This document shows, piece after piece, positions 41,898-50,671 of a DNA stretch of 64,000 nt (position 1 is its first letter; each line of letters starts with the position of its first letter). Source of the stretch: Staphylococcus nepalensis (lineage in GTDB: Bacteria > Bacillota > Bacilli > Staphylococcales > Staphylococcaceae); contig NZ_BMCF01000002.1 in assembly GCF_014635045.1 (NCBI RefSeq), positions 124,001-188,000 of the forward strand, written 5' to 3'. A program made the position numbers and the translations under genes. Below the pieces are notes generated by a model. That model saw nothing but the letters and a program-made list of their open reading frames with translations. It ran no database searches and had not been told where the DNA came from.

Positions 41898-42821
41898 ATG
41901 AAGTCTTTCAATCATATTATGGGTGATTCTAAAGATTTAAGTAAACGAATTGAAAAGATTAAAAAAGATGTCATAAACGATCCTGACGTAAAAACATTTT
42001 TAGAATCACACCAATCTGAAGTAACAAACGCAATGATCGACCAAGATTTAAATATTTTGCAAGAATATAAAGACCAAGAAAAACATTATGACGGCCACGA
42101 TTTTAAAGACTGTCCTAACTTTGTTAAAGGTCATATTCCAGAATTATACGTAGAAAATCAACATATCAAGATTCGTTACCTTCCTTGTCCTTGTAAAATA
42201 AAATATGACGAAGAGAAATTTAATGCGCATTTAATCTCTTCACATCATATGCAACGTGATACATTGAATGCAAAATTGAGCGATATATATATGGATAGAA
42301 GGGATCGTATTGATGTTGCTATGGCAGCAACTGATATTTGTGAAAAAATAGTTAGCAAAACACCACAAGTTAAAGGATTATATATACATGGACCTTTTGG
42401 CACTGGGAAGTCATTTATATTAGGTGCAATCGCAAATCAATTAAAAGCTGAAAAAGTCTCGTCGACCATTGTATATTTACCTGAGTTTATTCGCGCTTTA
42501 AAAGGTGGATTTAAAGATGGTAGTTTTGAAACCAAATTGGCGAAAGTCCGCGAGTCCCATATCCTTATGTTAGATGATATAGGTGCTGAAGAAATCACCC
42601 CATGGGCAAGAGATGAAGTGATTGGACCATTGTTACATTATAGAATGGTCCAAGAATTACCAACATTCTTCAGTTCTAATTTAAGTTTTGAAGAATTAGA
42701 ATATCACTTATCTGTCACACGTGACGGCACAGAAAAAACAAAAGCAGCTCGAATTATGGAACGGATTAAGTCATTGGCAAAACCCTATTTTTTAGAAGGA
42801 AAAAATTATCGAGACGATTGA
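41898..42821 (+). CDS. dnaI: Primosomal protein DnaI (helicase loader)
   Basis: AAA+ ATPase that loads the DnaC helicase. The N-terminal half holds a zinc-binding Cys/His cluster (LPCPCKIKYDEE through SSHHMQ, about residues 95-118). The AAA+ domain has Walker A GPFGTGKSF near residue 165 and Walker B HILMLDDIGAEE near residue 225. Length 307 is typical. GAGAGGAGGAAT precedes the ATG. The promoter of the next transcription unit overlaps its stop codon. Confidence 0.96.
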   Translation: MKSFNHIMGDSKDLSKRIEKIKKDVINDPDVKTFLESHQSEVTNAMIDQDLNILQEYKDQEKHYDGHDFKDCPNFVKGHIPELYVENQHIKIRYLPCPCKIKYDEEKFNAHLISSHHMQRDTLNAKLSDIYMDRRDRIDVAMAATDICEKIVSKTPQVKGLYIHGPFGTGKSFILGAIANQLKAEKVSSTIVYLPEFIRALKGGFKDGSFETKLAKVRESHILMLDDIGAEEITPWARDEVIGPLLHYRMVQELPTFFSSNLSFEELEYHLSVTRDGTEKTKAARIMERIKSLAKPYFLEGKNYRDD

Positions 42822-42845
42822 ATTCTTAAAAAAATGTTGTATAAT
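42818..42845 (+). promoter_or_regulatory. Promoter of thrS
   Basis: TTGAAT and TATAAT with a 16-base spacer. The -35 overlaps the dnaI stop codon. Confidence 0.65.
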
Positions 42846-42871
42846 ATAGTTAAATCTAAATCAAGCGAAAT

Positions 42872-43096
42872 AAAATGAAGACAAGATGAATAATATCATA
42901 CTTCACAGAGAGCCAATGTTTGATGAAAAATTGGTAAGTATCATTATTGATTACTACTTCATTATAGATGTTTTAATAAACATCCGGCTCAAGACCGTTA
43001 CCTTATGCAGAGTTTAGTTGCAATTGATATGATTGTAACTTTAATTAGGGTGGTACCGCGAAGACCTCGTCCCTTTTAGGGATGGGGTCTTTTTAT
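42872..43096 (+). promoter_or_regulatory. T-box riboswitch of thrS (threonine)
   Basis: Senses uncharged tRNA-Thr and relieves termination. The conserved T-box AGGGTGGTACCGCG is at 43047-43060. The terminator has arms AGACCTCGTCCC and GGGATGGGGTCT followed by TTTTTATTTTT (43062-43096). The Stem I base pairs AATGAAG with CTTCATT, and the specifier-loop position read from this is ACT (42953-42955), a threonine codon followed by A. The GAGAG motif of Stem I is at 42908-42912. The specifier assignment is a hand fold. Confidence 0.93.
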
Positions 43097-43159
43097 TTTT
43101 GTGTAAGTTATAGCTATTCGTGAAGATTTAAGGCAAGTATAGATATAGGAGGAATTTAA

Positions 43160-45097
43160 ATGGATCAAATAAATATTATATTTCCAGATGGTAATTCGAA
43201 AGCATTTGATAAGGGTACAACTACTGAAACAATTGCGCATTCTATTAGCCCAGGTTTAAGAAAAAAGGCAGTCGCTGGTAAATTGAACGGACAATTAATT
43301 GATTTAACAAGTCCAATTGAAAACGATGGCGAAATTGAAATCGTAACGCCTGGCAGTGAGGAAGCATTAGAAGTGTTGCGTCATTCTACTGCGCATCTTA
43401 TGGCCCAAGCTTTAAAACGTTTATATGGAGATGTGAAGTTTGGTGTTGGCCCAGTAATTGAAGGCGGATTTTATTATGATTTTGATATGGCAGAAAGCGT
43501 TTCCTCTGATGATTTTGAAGAGATAGAAAAAACAATGAAACAAATTGTTAATGAAAACTATCCAATTGAACGTAAAGTAGTTTCAAGAGATGAAGCGAAG
43601 ACATTTTTTGCTGACGATCCGTATAAGTTAGAGTTAATCGATGCAATCCCATCAGATGAAAATGTTACTTTGTATTCACAAGGCGAATTTACTGATCTTT
43701 GTCGCGGTGTCCATGTACCTTCAACGTCAAAAATTAAAGAGTTTAAATTATTATCAACTGCAGGTGCTTATTGGCGTGGCGATAGTGATAATAAAATGCT
43801 ACAACGTATATACGGTACTGCATTCTTTGATAAAAAAGATTTAAAAGCACATTTAAAAATGCTTGAAGAACGTAAAGAACGTGACCACCGTAAAATTGGT
43901 AAAGAATTAGAATTATTCTCGAACAACCAATTAGTAGGTGCAGGTCTACCATTGTGGTTGCCAAACGGAGCAACAATTCGTCGTGAAATTGAACGATATA
44001 TCGTGGATAAAGAAGTAAGCATGGGTTATGATCATGTTTACACTCCAGTAATGGCAAATGTGGATTTATATAAAACATCAGGCCACTGGGACCACTATCA
44101 GGAAGATATGTTCCCAACTATGAAATTAGATGAGAATGAAGAAATGGTCTTAAGACCAATGAACTGTCCGCACCATATGATGATTTATGCAAATAAACCT
44201 CATTCTTACCGTGAACTACCAATTAGAATTGCAGAATTAGGCACAATGCATCGCTATGAAGCAAGTGGCGCAGTATCTGGTTTGCAACGTGTGAGAGGTA
44301 TGACATTGAATGATGCACATATTTTTGTAAGACCAGACCAAATTAAAGAAGAATTCAAACGCGTTGTTAATTTAATCATTGATGTTTATCAGGATTTTGG
44401 TTTCGAAAATTATAGCTTCCGTTTAAGTTATAGAGATCCAGAAGATAAAGAAAAATATTTTGATGATGATGAAATGTGGAACAAAGCTGAAAGTATGTTG
44501 AAAGAAGCGGTTGATGAACTTGGTTTAGATTATGAAGAAGCCATTGGGGAAGCTGCATTCTATGGTCCGAAATTAGACGTTCAAGTTCAAACTGCTATGG
44601 GTAAAGAAGAAACATTATCTACAGCACAATTAGACTTTTTACTTCCTGAAAAATTTGAATTGTCTTATATAGGTAAAGATGGCGAACAACATAGACCTGT
44701 TGTCATTCACCGTGGCGTTGTTTCAACAATGGAACGTTTTGTTGCATTCTTAACTGAAGAAACGAAAGGTGCATTTCCAACTTGGTTGGCACCAAAACAA
44801 GTCGAAATTATACCAGTTAATGTAGATTTGCATTATGATTATGCTAGACAACTGCAAGATGAGCTTAAATCACAGGGTGTGAGAGTAGAAATCGATGATC
44901 GCAATGAAAAAATGGGGTATAAAATAAGAGAAGCTCAAATGCAAAAAATCCCTTACCAACTTGTAGTTGGTGACAAAGAAGTTGAGAACAATGAAGTCAA
45001 CGTAAGAAAATACGGTTCAAAAGATCAAGAAACTGTTGAAAAAGAAACATTTATTTGGGAACTTGTAGACGAGATTAGACTTAAAAAACAAAGATAG
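43160..45097 (+). CDS. thrS: Threonyl-tRNA synthetase
   Basis: Class II synthetase, 645 residues. Domains in order: TGS (about 1-62), the editing domain with [16 protein letters not shown] near residue 75 and the SAD linker with GVHVP near 185, the catalytic core with the zinc-site cysteine in RPMNCPHHM near residue 335 and motif 2 around [12 protein letters not shown], motif 3 in [16 protein letters not shown], and the anticodon-binding domain from about 545. GGAGGAATTT precedes the ATG. Controlled by the T-box leader. Confidence 0.98.
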   Translation: MDQINIIFPDGNSKAFDKGTTTETIAHSISPGLRKKAVAGKLNGQLIDLTSPIENDGEIEIVTPGSEEALEVLRHSTAHLMAQALKRLYGDVKFGVGPVIEGGFYYDFDMAESVSSDDFEEIEKTMKQIVNENYPIERKVVSRDEAKTFFADDPYKLELIDAIPSDENVTLYSQGEFTDLCRGVHVPSTSKIKEFKLLSTAGAYWRGDSDNKMLQRIYGTAFFDKKDLKAHLKMLEERKERDHRKIGKELELFSNNQLVGAGLPLWLPNGATIRREIERYIVDKEVSMGYDHVYTPVMANVDLYKTSGHWDHYQEDMFPTMKLDENEEMVLRPMNCPHHMMIYANKPHSYRELPIRIAELGTMHRYEASGAVSGLQRVRGMTLNDAHIFVRPDQIKEEFKRVVNLIIDVYQDFGFENYSFRLSYRDPEDKEKYFDDDEMWNKAESMLKEAVDELGLDYEEAIGEAAFYGPKLDVQVQTAMGKEETLSTAQLDFLLPEKFELSYIGKDGEQHRPVVIHRGVVSTMERFVAFLTEETKGAFPTWLAPKQVEIIPVNVDLHYDYARQLQDELKSQGVRVEIDDRNEKMGYKIREAQMQKIPYQLVVGDKEVENNEVNVRKYGSKDQETVEKETFIWELVDEIRLKKQR

Positions 45098-45099
45098 TC

Positions 45100-45128
45100 T
45101 TGAAACTCTTATTGAAATCATGTATATT
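45100..45128 (+). promoter_or_regulatory. Promoter of lysP
   Basis: TTGAAA and TATATT with a 17-base spacer immediately after the thrS stop, followed about 35 bases later by the lysine riboswitch. Confidence 0.6.
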
Positions 45129-45159
45129 ACAAGTTAGTGAAATAAAAAATATTGAATTT

Positions 45160-45326
45160 GAGTTAGAGGTTGCGTTTTTAATCAGTAACAGTCCGGTAGC
45201 TATTTGGGGCATATGTAGGATTTGTGAAAGGTGAAGACGCCGAAACCAACAGTGACCAGATGCGCTGTTGGTTGGGTCAGTTATCGAAAGAAACTGGACT
45301 GTCACATATGTGATGTGCTACCTATA
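45160..45326 (+). promoter_or_regulatory. Lysine riboswitch (L-box)
   Basis: Contains the conserved blocks of the lysine aptamer in order: AGAGGTTGCGTTTTTAATCA, AGTAACAGT, AAGGTGAAGACGCCGAA, then the CCAACAG/CTGTTGG hairpin, and GTCAGTTATCGAAAGAAACT followed by GGACTGTC. P1 closes by pairing AGGTTGC with GCTACCT with one mismatch. It lies in front of a lysine-type permease, where it would shut off expression when lysine is plentiful. Confidence 0.93.
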
Positions 45327-45340
45327 TAAATGCTATTATT

Positions 45341-45384
45341 AAAATGGTTGCATATCTAATAGGTATGCAACCATTTTATTTTAG
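45341..45384 (+). terminator. Riboswitch-controlled terminator before lysP
   Basis: AAAATGGTTGCAT and ATGCAACCATTTT form a 13-bp stem with a short loop, followed by ATTTTAGG. It is the expression platform of the lysine riboswitch. Confidence 0.85.
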
Positions 45385-45540
45385 GTTAAAGATTATCATT
45401 CATACAAATACGGGAAAAATTTACGACAAATTGTGTAAACGACATGATTATTCTAGCGGTAATATCACTACTTACTATAAGTTTGCGTTTTTAATTATAT
45501 TAGTAAGTTAACCTCTAAGTTTAAAAGAAAGGGAGCATCT

Positions 45541-47028
45541 ATGGCAAAAGAAGAAATTCAGAATAATGGAGTAAAAAGGGGATTGAAAGATCGTCATATA
45601 TCCATGATAGCAATTGGGGGTTGTATTGGGACTGGATTGTTTATGACTTCTGGTGGCGCAATTCATGATGCAGGCGCTTTAGGCGCATTGCTTGCATACG
45701 CAATTATTGGAGCAATGGTGTTTTTCCTTATGACATCATTAGGAGAAATGGCTACTTACCTACCCGTATCTGGGTCATTCAGTACGTATGCGACACGCTT
45801 TGTTGATCCATCATTAGGGTTTGCACTAGGTTGGAATTATTGGTTTAACTGGGTAATAACAGTTGCAGCTGATGTTACAATTGCAGCCCAAGTTATTCAA
45901 TATTGGACGCCATTATCAGGTATCCCAGCATGGAGTTGGAGCTGTCTATTTTTAATCATTATATTCGGACTCAATGCATTATCAGTTAGAGTATATGGTG
46001 AAAGCGAGTACTGGTTTGCATTAATTAAAGTTGTAACAGTTATTATCTTTATCGCAATAGGATTACTAACCATCTTAGGTATTATGGGCGGAGAATTTGT
46101 TGGCTTCGATACATTTACTAAAGGTGGCGGCCCAATACTTGGAGATGGATTGGGTGGCAGTCTGCTAACTATTTTAGGTGTATTCTTAGTTGCAGGGTTC
46201 TCGTTCCAAGGCACTGAATTGATTGGTATTACAGCGGGTGAATCTGAAAATCCTGAACGTGCTGTGCCAAAAGCCATTAAACAAGTATTTTGGAGAATAT
46301 TGATTTTCTATATATTAGCTATTTTTGTAATTGGTATGTTGATTCCGTACGATAGCCCATCATTGATGGGTGGCGGTGATGATATTGCAACTTCGCCATT
46401 TACGCTTGTATTTCAAAACGCTGGTTTAGCATTTGCGGCATCGTTTATGAATGCGGTCATCTTAACTTCGGTGCTATCAGCGGGTAACTCAGGTATGTAC
46501 GCTTCTACTAGAATGTTATATTCGATGAGTAAAGATAAATTAGCATACCCTATATTTGGTAAAACAAATAAAAGCGGTGTACCTTATGTATCACTTATCG
46601 CAACAGCAATCATTGTGATTGGCATATTTGTTTTACAACATTTAAGTGGCGATGCGTATGAATACATCGTTGCAGCAAGTGGTATGACTGGTTTCATAGC
46701 TTGGGTAGGTATCGCGGTCAGCCATTATAGGTTTAGAAAAGCGTTTGATAAACAGAATTATGATAAATCTAAATTGAAATATAAAGCTAAATTATTCCCA
46801 TTTGGCCCGATTTTCGCAGGCGTACTATGTGTGCTTGTAATCATTGGCCAAGACGTCGATTTTATACAAACGGGCGACTTTAATTTGAATCGCTTTATTA
46901 TTACTTACATGGGTATCCCAGTATTCCTAGCATTCTTTATTTATCATAAAGTACGCTATAAAACTAAAATTGTACCATTAGAAAAAGTGAACCTTCGCCA
47001 AGACGTGGATATGGATGAAATAAAATAA
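45541..47028 (+). CDS. lysP: Lysine-specific permease LysP
   Basis: A 495-residue APC-superfamily transporter with twelve transmembrane helices. The first-helix signature HISMIAIGGCIGTGLFMTSG and the later FQGTELIGITAGESENP are typical of the amino-acid permease branch. Lysine specificity is supported by the lysine riboswitch in its leader and by homology to LysP. AAAGGGAGC precedes the ATG. There are 160 bases between the riboswitch terminator and the start; they contain an unexplained repeat of riboswitch sequence. Confidence 0.95.
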   Translation: MAKEEIQNNGVKRGLKDRHISMIAIGGCIGTGLFMTSGGAIHDAGALGALLAYAIIGAMVFFLMTSLGEMATYLPVSGSFSTYATRFVDPSLGFALGWNYWFNWVITVAADVTIAAQVIQYWTPLSGIPAWSWSCLFLIIIFGLNALSVRVYGESEYWFALIKVVTVIIFIAIGLLTILGIMGGEFVGFDTFTKGGGPILGDGLGGSLLTILGVFLVAGFSFQGTELIGITAGESENPERAVPKAIKQVFWRILIFYILAIFVIGMLIPYDSPSLMGGGDDIATSPFTLVFQNAGLAFAASFMNAVILTSVLSAGNSGMYASTRMLYSMSKDKLAYPIFGKTNKSGVPYVSLIATAIIVIGIFVLQHLSGDAYEYIVAASGMTGFIAWVGIAVSHYRFRKAFDKQNYDKSKLKYKAKLFPFGPIFAGVLCVLVIIGQDVDFIQTGDFNLNRFIITYMGIPVFLAFFIYHKVRYKTKIVPLEKVNLRQDVDMDEIK

Positions 47029-47043
47029 TATTCAAACAAAGTA

Positions 47044-47072
47044 TTGACTTATATCAGTATTGTTGCTAAGAT
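47044..47072 (+). promoter_or_regulatory. Promoter of the infC operon
   Basis: TTGACT and TAAGAT with a 17-base spacer, placing transcription start near 47079. Confidence 0.6.
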
Positions 47073-47079
47073 AGGTAAT

Positions 47080-47216
47080 GTTGAATACGAAACGAACCAA
47101 GTAGAAGCTCCCGCTTCTCACCTGTAGCGACGCTGAATGCAGTTGGCAGGTCTATATATACATGGAAAGATCATGTGTAGAGAAGAGCGGGTATATTATA
47201 TACTCGCTCTTTTTGC
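47080..47216 (+). promoter_or_regulatory. L20 leader (ribosomal protein L20 autoregulatory element) with terminator
   Basis: A structured leader in front of infC-rpmI-rplT. It has a GAAGC/GCTTC hairpin (47104-47118), then CACCTGTAGCGACGCTGAAT and GTTGGCAGGTC, consistent with an L20-binding mimic of 23S rRNA, and a terminator with arms AGAGCGGGTATA and TATACTCGCTCT followed by TTTTTG (47184-47216). In Bacillus, L20 binding promotes termination. Assignment is by position and general layout. Confidence 0.8.
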
Positions 47217-47253
47217 TTGGGATAATTTCGTAAAAATCTTGGAGGTGTCAACC

Positions 47254-47772
47254 ATAGCAAAAGATCAGACTCAAGTTAACGAAAAGATTCGCGCAAAAGA
47301 ATTACGTTTAATAGGGCAAGATGGAGAACAAATCGGTGTTAAATCGAAATCTGAAGCCTTAGAAATGGCTGAACGAGTTGGTTTAGATTTAGTCATAATG
47401 GCTCCAAATGCTAAACCACCTGTTGCAAGAATAATGGATTATGGAAAATATAAATTCGAACAACAGAAAAAAGAAAAAGAAATGAAGAAGAAACAAAAAA
47501 CAATTAACCTTAAAGAAATTCGTTTAAGTCCAACAATTGAGGAACATGATTTCCAAACTAAATTGAAAAACGGACGTAAATTCTTAGAAAAAGGCGACAA
47601 ATGTAAAGTTTCAATTCGTTTCAGAGGTCGTGCGATTACGCATAAAGAGATTGGACAACGTGTTTTAGAAAAATTTGCTGAAGAATGCAAAGATATTGCA
47701 ACTATTGGGCAAAAACCTAAAATGGATGGACGTCAAATGTTCATTATGCTTAACCCAATAAATGAAAAATAA
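47254..47772 (+). CDS. infC: Translation initiation factor IF-3
   Basis: Prevents premature subunit joining and proofreads initiator tRNA. 172 residues with the N-domain motif [18 protein letters not shown], linker rich in Lys/Glu ([18 protein letters not shown]) and the C-domain [18 protein letters not shown]. No ATG, and no GTG/TTG that could follow a ribosome site, begins the conserved region. The strong GGAGGT is followed after seven bases by ATA GCA AAA GAT, so an AUA start is most likely; the GTG nine bases earlier overlaps the Shine-Dalgarno. IF-3 is known to use AUU in E. coli for autocontrol. Confidence 0.93.
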   Translation: MAKDQTQVNEKIRAKELRLIGQDGEQIGVKSKSEALEMAERVGLDLVIMAPNAKPPVARIMDYGKYKFEQQKKEKEMKKKQKTINLKEIRLSPTIEEHDFQTKLKNGRKFLEKGDKCKVSIRFRGRAITHKEIGQRVLEKFAEECKDIATIGQKPKMDGRQMFIMLNPINEK

Positions 47773-47800
47773 TATTTGATAATACAGGAGGAAATGAATC

Positions 47801-48001
47801 ATGCCTAAAATGAAAACACACCGTGGAGCTGCTAAACGTGTTAAAAGAACTGCTTCAGGTCAATTAAAACGTTCAAGAGCTTTCACTTCACATATGTTTG
47901 CACACAAAACTACTAAACAAAAACGTAAATTACGTAAAGCTTCATTAGTACACAAATCAGACATGAAACGTGTAAAACAATTATTAACTTATAAAAAATA
48001 A
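47801..48001 (+). CDS. rpmI: 50S ribosomal protein L35
   Basis: A 66-residue very basic ribosomal protein. Begins [20 protein letters not shown], the L35 signature, and ends with the [11 protein letters not shown] helix. GGAGGAAATG precedes the ATG. Middle gene of infC-rpmI-rplT. Confidence 0.98.
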   Translation: MPKMKTHRGAAKRVKRTASGQLKRSRAFTSHMFAHKTTKQKRKLRKASLVHKSDMKRVKQLLTYKK

Positions 48002-48067
48002 TTGATGATATAGCTATAAGAAACAACGAAAAATTAAGAATGTACACATTTTGAGGAGGAATTTATT

Positions 48068-48424
48068 ATGCCACGAGTTAAAGGTGGAACGGTAACAAGA
48101 GCGCGTCGTAAAAAAACGATTAAATTAGCTAAAGGTTACTTCGGTGCTAAACACACATTATATAAAGTTGCAAAACAACAAGTTATGAAATCAGGACAAT
48201 ACGCTTTCCGTGATCGTCGTCAAAGAAAACGTAATTTCCGTAAATTATGGATTACGCGTATCAACGCAGCTGCACGTCAACACGATATGAGTTATTCAAG
48301 ATTAATGAATGGCTTAAAACAAGCTGGTATTGATGTTAACCGTAAAATGCTTTCTGAGATTGCTATTTCAGATGAAAAAGCTTTTGCTGAATTAGTTGCT
48401 AAAGCTAAAGACGCTTTAAAATAA
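48068..48424 (+). CDS. rplT: 50S ribosomal protein L20
   Basis: A 118-residue basic ribosomal protein needed early in 50S assembly. Begins [20 protein letters not shown] and contains [18 protein letters not shown] and [12 protein letters not shown]. It is the expected repressor acting on the leader of its own operon. GAGGAGGAATTT precedes the ATG. Confidence 0.98.
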   Translation: MPRVKGGTVTRARRKKTIKLAKGYFGAKHTLYKVAKQQVMKSGQYAFRDRRQRKRNFRKLWITRINAAARQHDMSYSRLMNGLKQAGIDVNRKMLSEIAISDEKAFAELVAKAKDALK

Positions 48425-48439
48425 TTTTTAAGTTAAAAG

Positions 48440-48475
48440 AGGCTAAGACATATGTAATGTCTTGGCCTTAAATGA
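48440..48475 (+). terminator. Hairpin after rplT
   Basis: AGGCTAAGACAT and ATGTCTTGGCCT form a 12-bp stem with one G-U pair. The T tract is poor (TAAATG), so termination may be weak. Confidence 0.55.
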
Positions 48476-48940
48476 TATATAGACAATATAAATAACTAAA
48501 ATGAAAATGTATTTAATATCAAGCTTGTATACTTTTTTATAACCATCTTATCGGAGCGAGTTAGATAAATCATTTTAGCAAAATGTGATTTCTATCTCGC
48601 TCTGTTTTATGTGGTGTCAGCAATGATTATGTAGATGAAACATATGAGTATCAAATGTTTAGAGAACGACGCCTTTTAAAGTAAAGCTTGTGCATGCGTT
48701 TTAGTTGACATCTTCTGCTTATGGAAACGAATCGTTTATATATAATGATTGGAACATGCCATTGTGTATGAAAATGCTTCTACGCTTGTGTTTTGTCTCA
48801 TAGGCAGAAACGTTTTGTGGGAGATCTCGAGGTATTGAAATTTTGTATTTCTGTCTGTACCTTATTAACTGTAGTATCATTTTGAGATATGTAAATGATT
48901 TGATAAAATGACAAGGAAGTCACATATGAAGGAGAAACCA
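48475..48940 (+). other. rplT-Nudix intergenic region
   Basis: About 465 bases without a supported gene. It contains a GGAGCGAG-type terminator at 48553-48609, the palindrome AAACGAATCGTTT at 48725-48737 just before a TATAAT at 48741-48746, and a weak AGGCAGAAA/TTTCTGTCT pairing further down. A 15-codon frame at 48756 has no convincing ribosome site. Confidence 0.5.
48553..48609 (+). terminator. Second hairpin after rplT
   Basis: GGAGCGAG and CTCGCTCT arms with additional AGAT/TCTA and AAATCATTTT/AAAATGTGATTT pairing, followed by GTTTTAT. Confidence 0.7.
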
Positions 48941-49552
48941 ATGTCTAAATTTGATGAAATGATTACAGTAGTACCAAGAAAAGTTTTATTTGATAACGAA
49001 AATAATCAATTTAATGGTTTTTTAGATAAAAATTCTAATAAAGGTCAAGACATTTTTGAAACACTTTCTAAATATGAAATTAAACGTCGTGGTGACATGG
49101 AAGAAGATCCAAGTTACAAACAACTTATTTCATATTGTATCTTAGAAAACGAGCACGATGAAATTTTAGTTTATGAACGTCTTTCTGGCGGTGGAGAATC
49201 TCGTTTGCATGGCCAATCTTCTATTGGCGTTGGTGGTCATATGAATGATGTTAAAGGCGCTGAATCTATTAACGAAGTGCTCAGAGTAAATGCTCAAAGA
49301 GAATTAGATGAAGAAGTAGGTTTACCAGAGCATAAATCTCAAAATTTAGCATACATAGGTTTTATCAATGATGATACAAATGAAGTTGGTGAAGTCCACT
49401 TGGGTGTTGTCTTTAAAATTAAAGTCGATAGTAATGATGTAGAGGCTAAAGAAACAGACACTTTAAAAATCAAATGGGTAAATCATAATAAGATAGAGCA
49501 ATATGATGATTTTGAAACATGGAGTGCACTCATATTACAGGCAATACAATAG
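48941..49552 (+). CDS. Nudix-family hydrolase
   Basis: A 203-residue protein with a perfect Nudix box at residues 106-128: G-AESIN-E, seven residues, then RELDEEVGL. The preceding GIGGH-like strand SSIGVGGHMN is typical of the fold. Substrate is unknown; the N-terminal extension (about 55 residues before the Nudix core) and the GEVHLGVVFK strand resemble predicted phosphoesterases beside tig in staphylococci. The chosen ATG has AAGGAG six bases upstream; in-frame ATGs further upstream lack one. A TPR-like gene follows 12 bases later. Confidence 0.87.
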   Translation: MSKFDEMITVVPRKVLFDNENNQFNGFLDKNSNKGQDIFETLSKYEIKRRGDMEEDPSYKQLISYCILENEHDEILVYERLSGGGESRLHGQSSIGVGGHMNDVKGAESINEVLRVNAQRELDEEVGLPEHKSQNLAYIGFINDDTNEVGEVHLGVVFKIKVDSNDVEAKETDTLKIKWVNHNKIEQYDDFETWSALILQAIQ

Positions 49553-49564
49553 AGGTGTTGATCA

Positions 49565-50488
49565 ATGTCTGATATTATTCCATTTCCACGCTCAAAAGAT
49601 AAATTGATTAGAGAAATAAAGCAATCATATAATAAGCATGACTTTGAAACAATGTATAATCTGTTTGAGTCACTAGAAGCACAGTTTGAACTTGATGAAC
49701 AAATGGCTCTGTTGAAATGTGCTATGCTTTATAAGATGGAACATTACTTAGAGTTACGTGAAGAAGCGATCATTTTATTAAAACAAGGCATTTCAAATTA
49801 CGATGATTTAATCATCTATTATGTACAAAGCTTAAATGGTTTGGGTCAATATTTTGAAGTTGTCGAAATCATCAACCAAATTATCGATGAAGTAAATGAC
49901 CATAAGACAAGAATGGAACTTTTTCCTATTAAAGAATATGCTTTGAGTCAAATAGATAAGCATAATACACGGGCAGCACAAATGCTACAAAATTTTGATG
50001 CTTTAACGTTAAGGGAACAAGTTAATACAATTTTATCGTTAATTGATTATAGTCAATATCGTTACCAAGAAACAGTTATGCATTTATTAAATGACGGACA
50101 TTTAGCACCAAACGTTGTAAGTATTATGTTAGAATATTTACGGTTTGCTGAATGCGAATCAACAATTCACATCCATAAATTTGGATTTGAAGTTGATGTG
50201 ATACCATACCAACTTGAAGGGTTGGAACACACGACGTTTAAGACTGATGTTATTCCAAATGTTTTGAAAAATATTGAGGATGACGCAGCGCAACTTATTG
50301 AAGAAGCGCTTCACTTATTGAACAATCATGCCATTTTACTTTATCCAATAAATATTGAAAACATTGCAACCAAAGATGCTTGGGTAGAAGCGTATAGTAA
50401 CTACTTTAAATCTATGGTAGGCTTAGAAATATTAGATGAAACAAACCATGTTATTACATTTATCGTTTCTTTAGATAAAGAAAAATAG
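49565..50488 (+). CDS. TPR-repeat-like protein of unknown function
   Basis: A 307-residue, leucine- and glutamate-rich helical protein with no signal peptide. Repeating helix pairs in the first half (FETMYNLFESLEAQFELDEQ, QMALLKCAMLYKMEHYLEL, IIYYVQSLNGLGQYFEVVEI) look like degenerate tetratricopeptide repeats, suggesting a protein-binding scaffold. The N-terminus MSDIIPFPRSKDKL is probably disordered. It is read in one transcript with the Nudix gene (GAGGTG ribosome site). No enzymatic motif is visible. Confidence 0.75.
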   Translation: MSDIIPFPRSKDKLIREIKQSYNKHDFETMYNLFESLEAQFELDEQMALLKCAMLYKMEHYLELREEAIILLKQGISNYDDLIIYYVQSLNGLGQYFEVVEIINQIIDEVNDHKTRMELFPIKEYALSQIDKHNTRAAQMLQNFDALTLREQVNTILSLIDYSQYRYQETVMHLLNDGHLAPNVVSIMLEYLRFAECESTIHIHKFGFEVDVIPYQLEGLEHTTFKTDVIPNVLKNIEDDAAQLIEEALHLLNNHAILLYPINIENIATKDAWVEAYSNYFKSMVGLEILDETNHVITFIVSLDKEK

Positions 50489-50595
50489 TGGATTTTGTAT
50501 TTAACTTATTTGATTCATGGGTAAACGTTAAAAAGGAAATATAAAAGTAAAATAAGTTTCAATTTTTCATTGATTATTCATATAAAGTTCATAAT

Positions 50596-50624
50596 TTGTG
50601 TCGAGCTTTGACGTGTGCTATAAT
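50596..50624 (+). promoter_or_regulatory. Promoter of tig
   Basis: Extended -10 TGCTATAAT with a weak TTGTGT -35 at 17 bases. Start would lie about 40 bases before the tig ATG. Confidence 0.55.
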
Positions 50625-50671
50625 AATGAAGTTGAAAAAATAAAATAGGATAATCATGGAGGTTTTTATAC

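Noticed and set aside
45081-45305. 74-codon minus-strand frame before lysP
   Set aside because: It is the complement of the lysine riboswitch, whose conserved RNA blocks explain the sequence.
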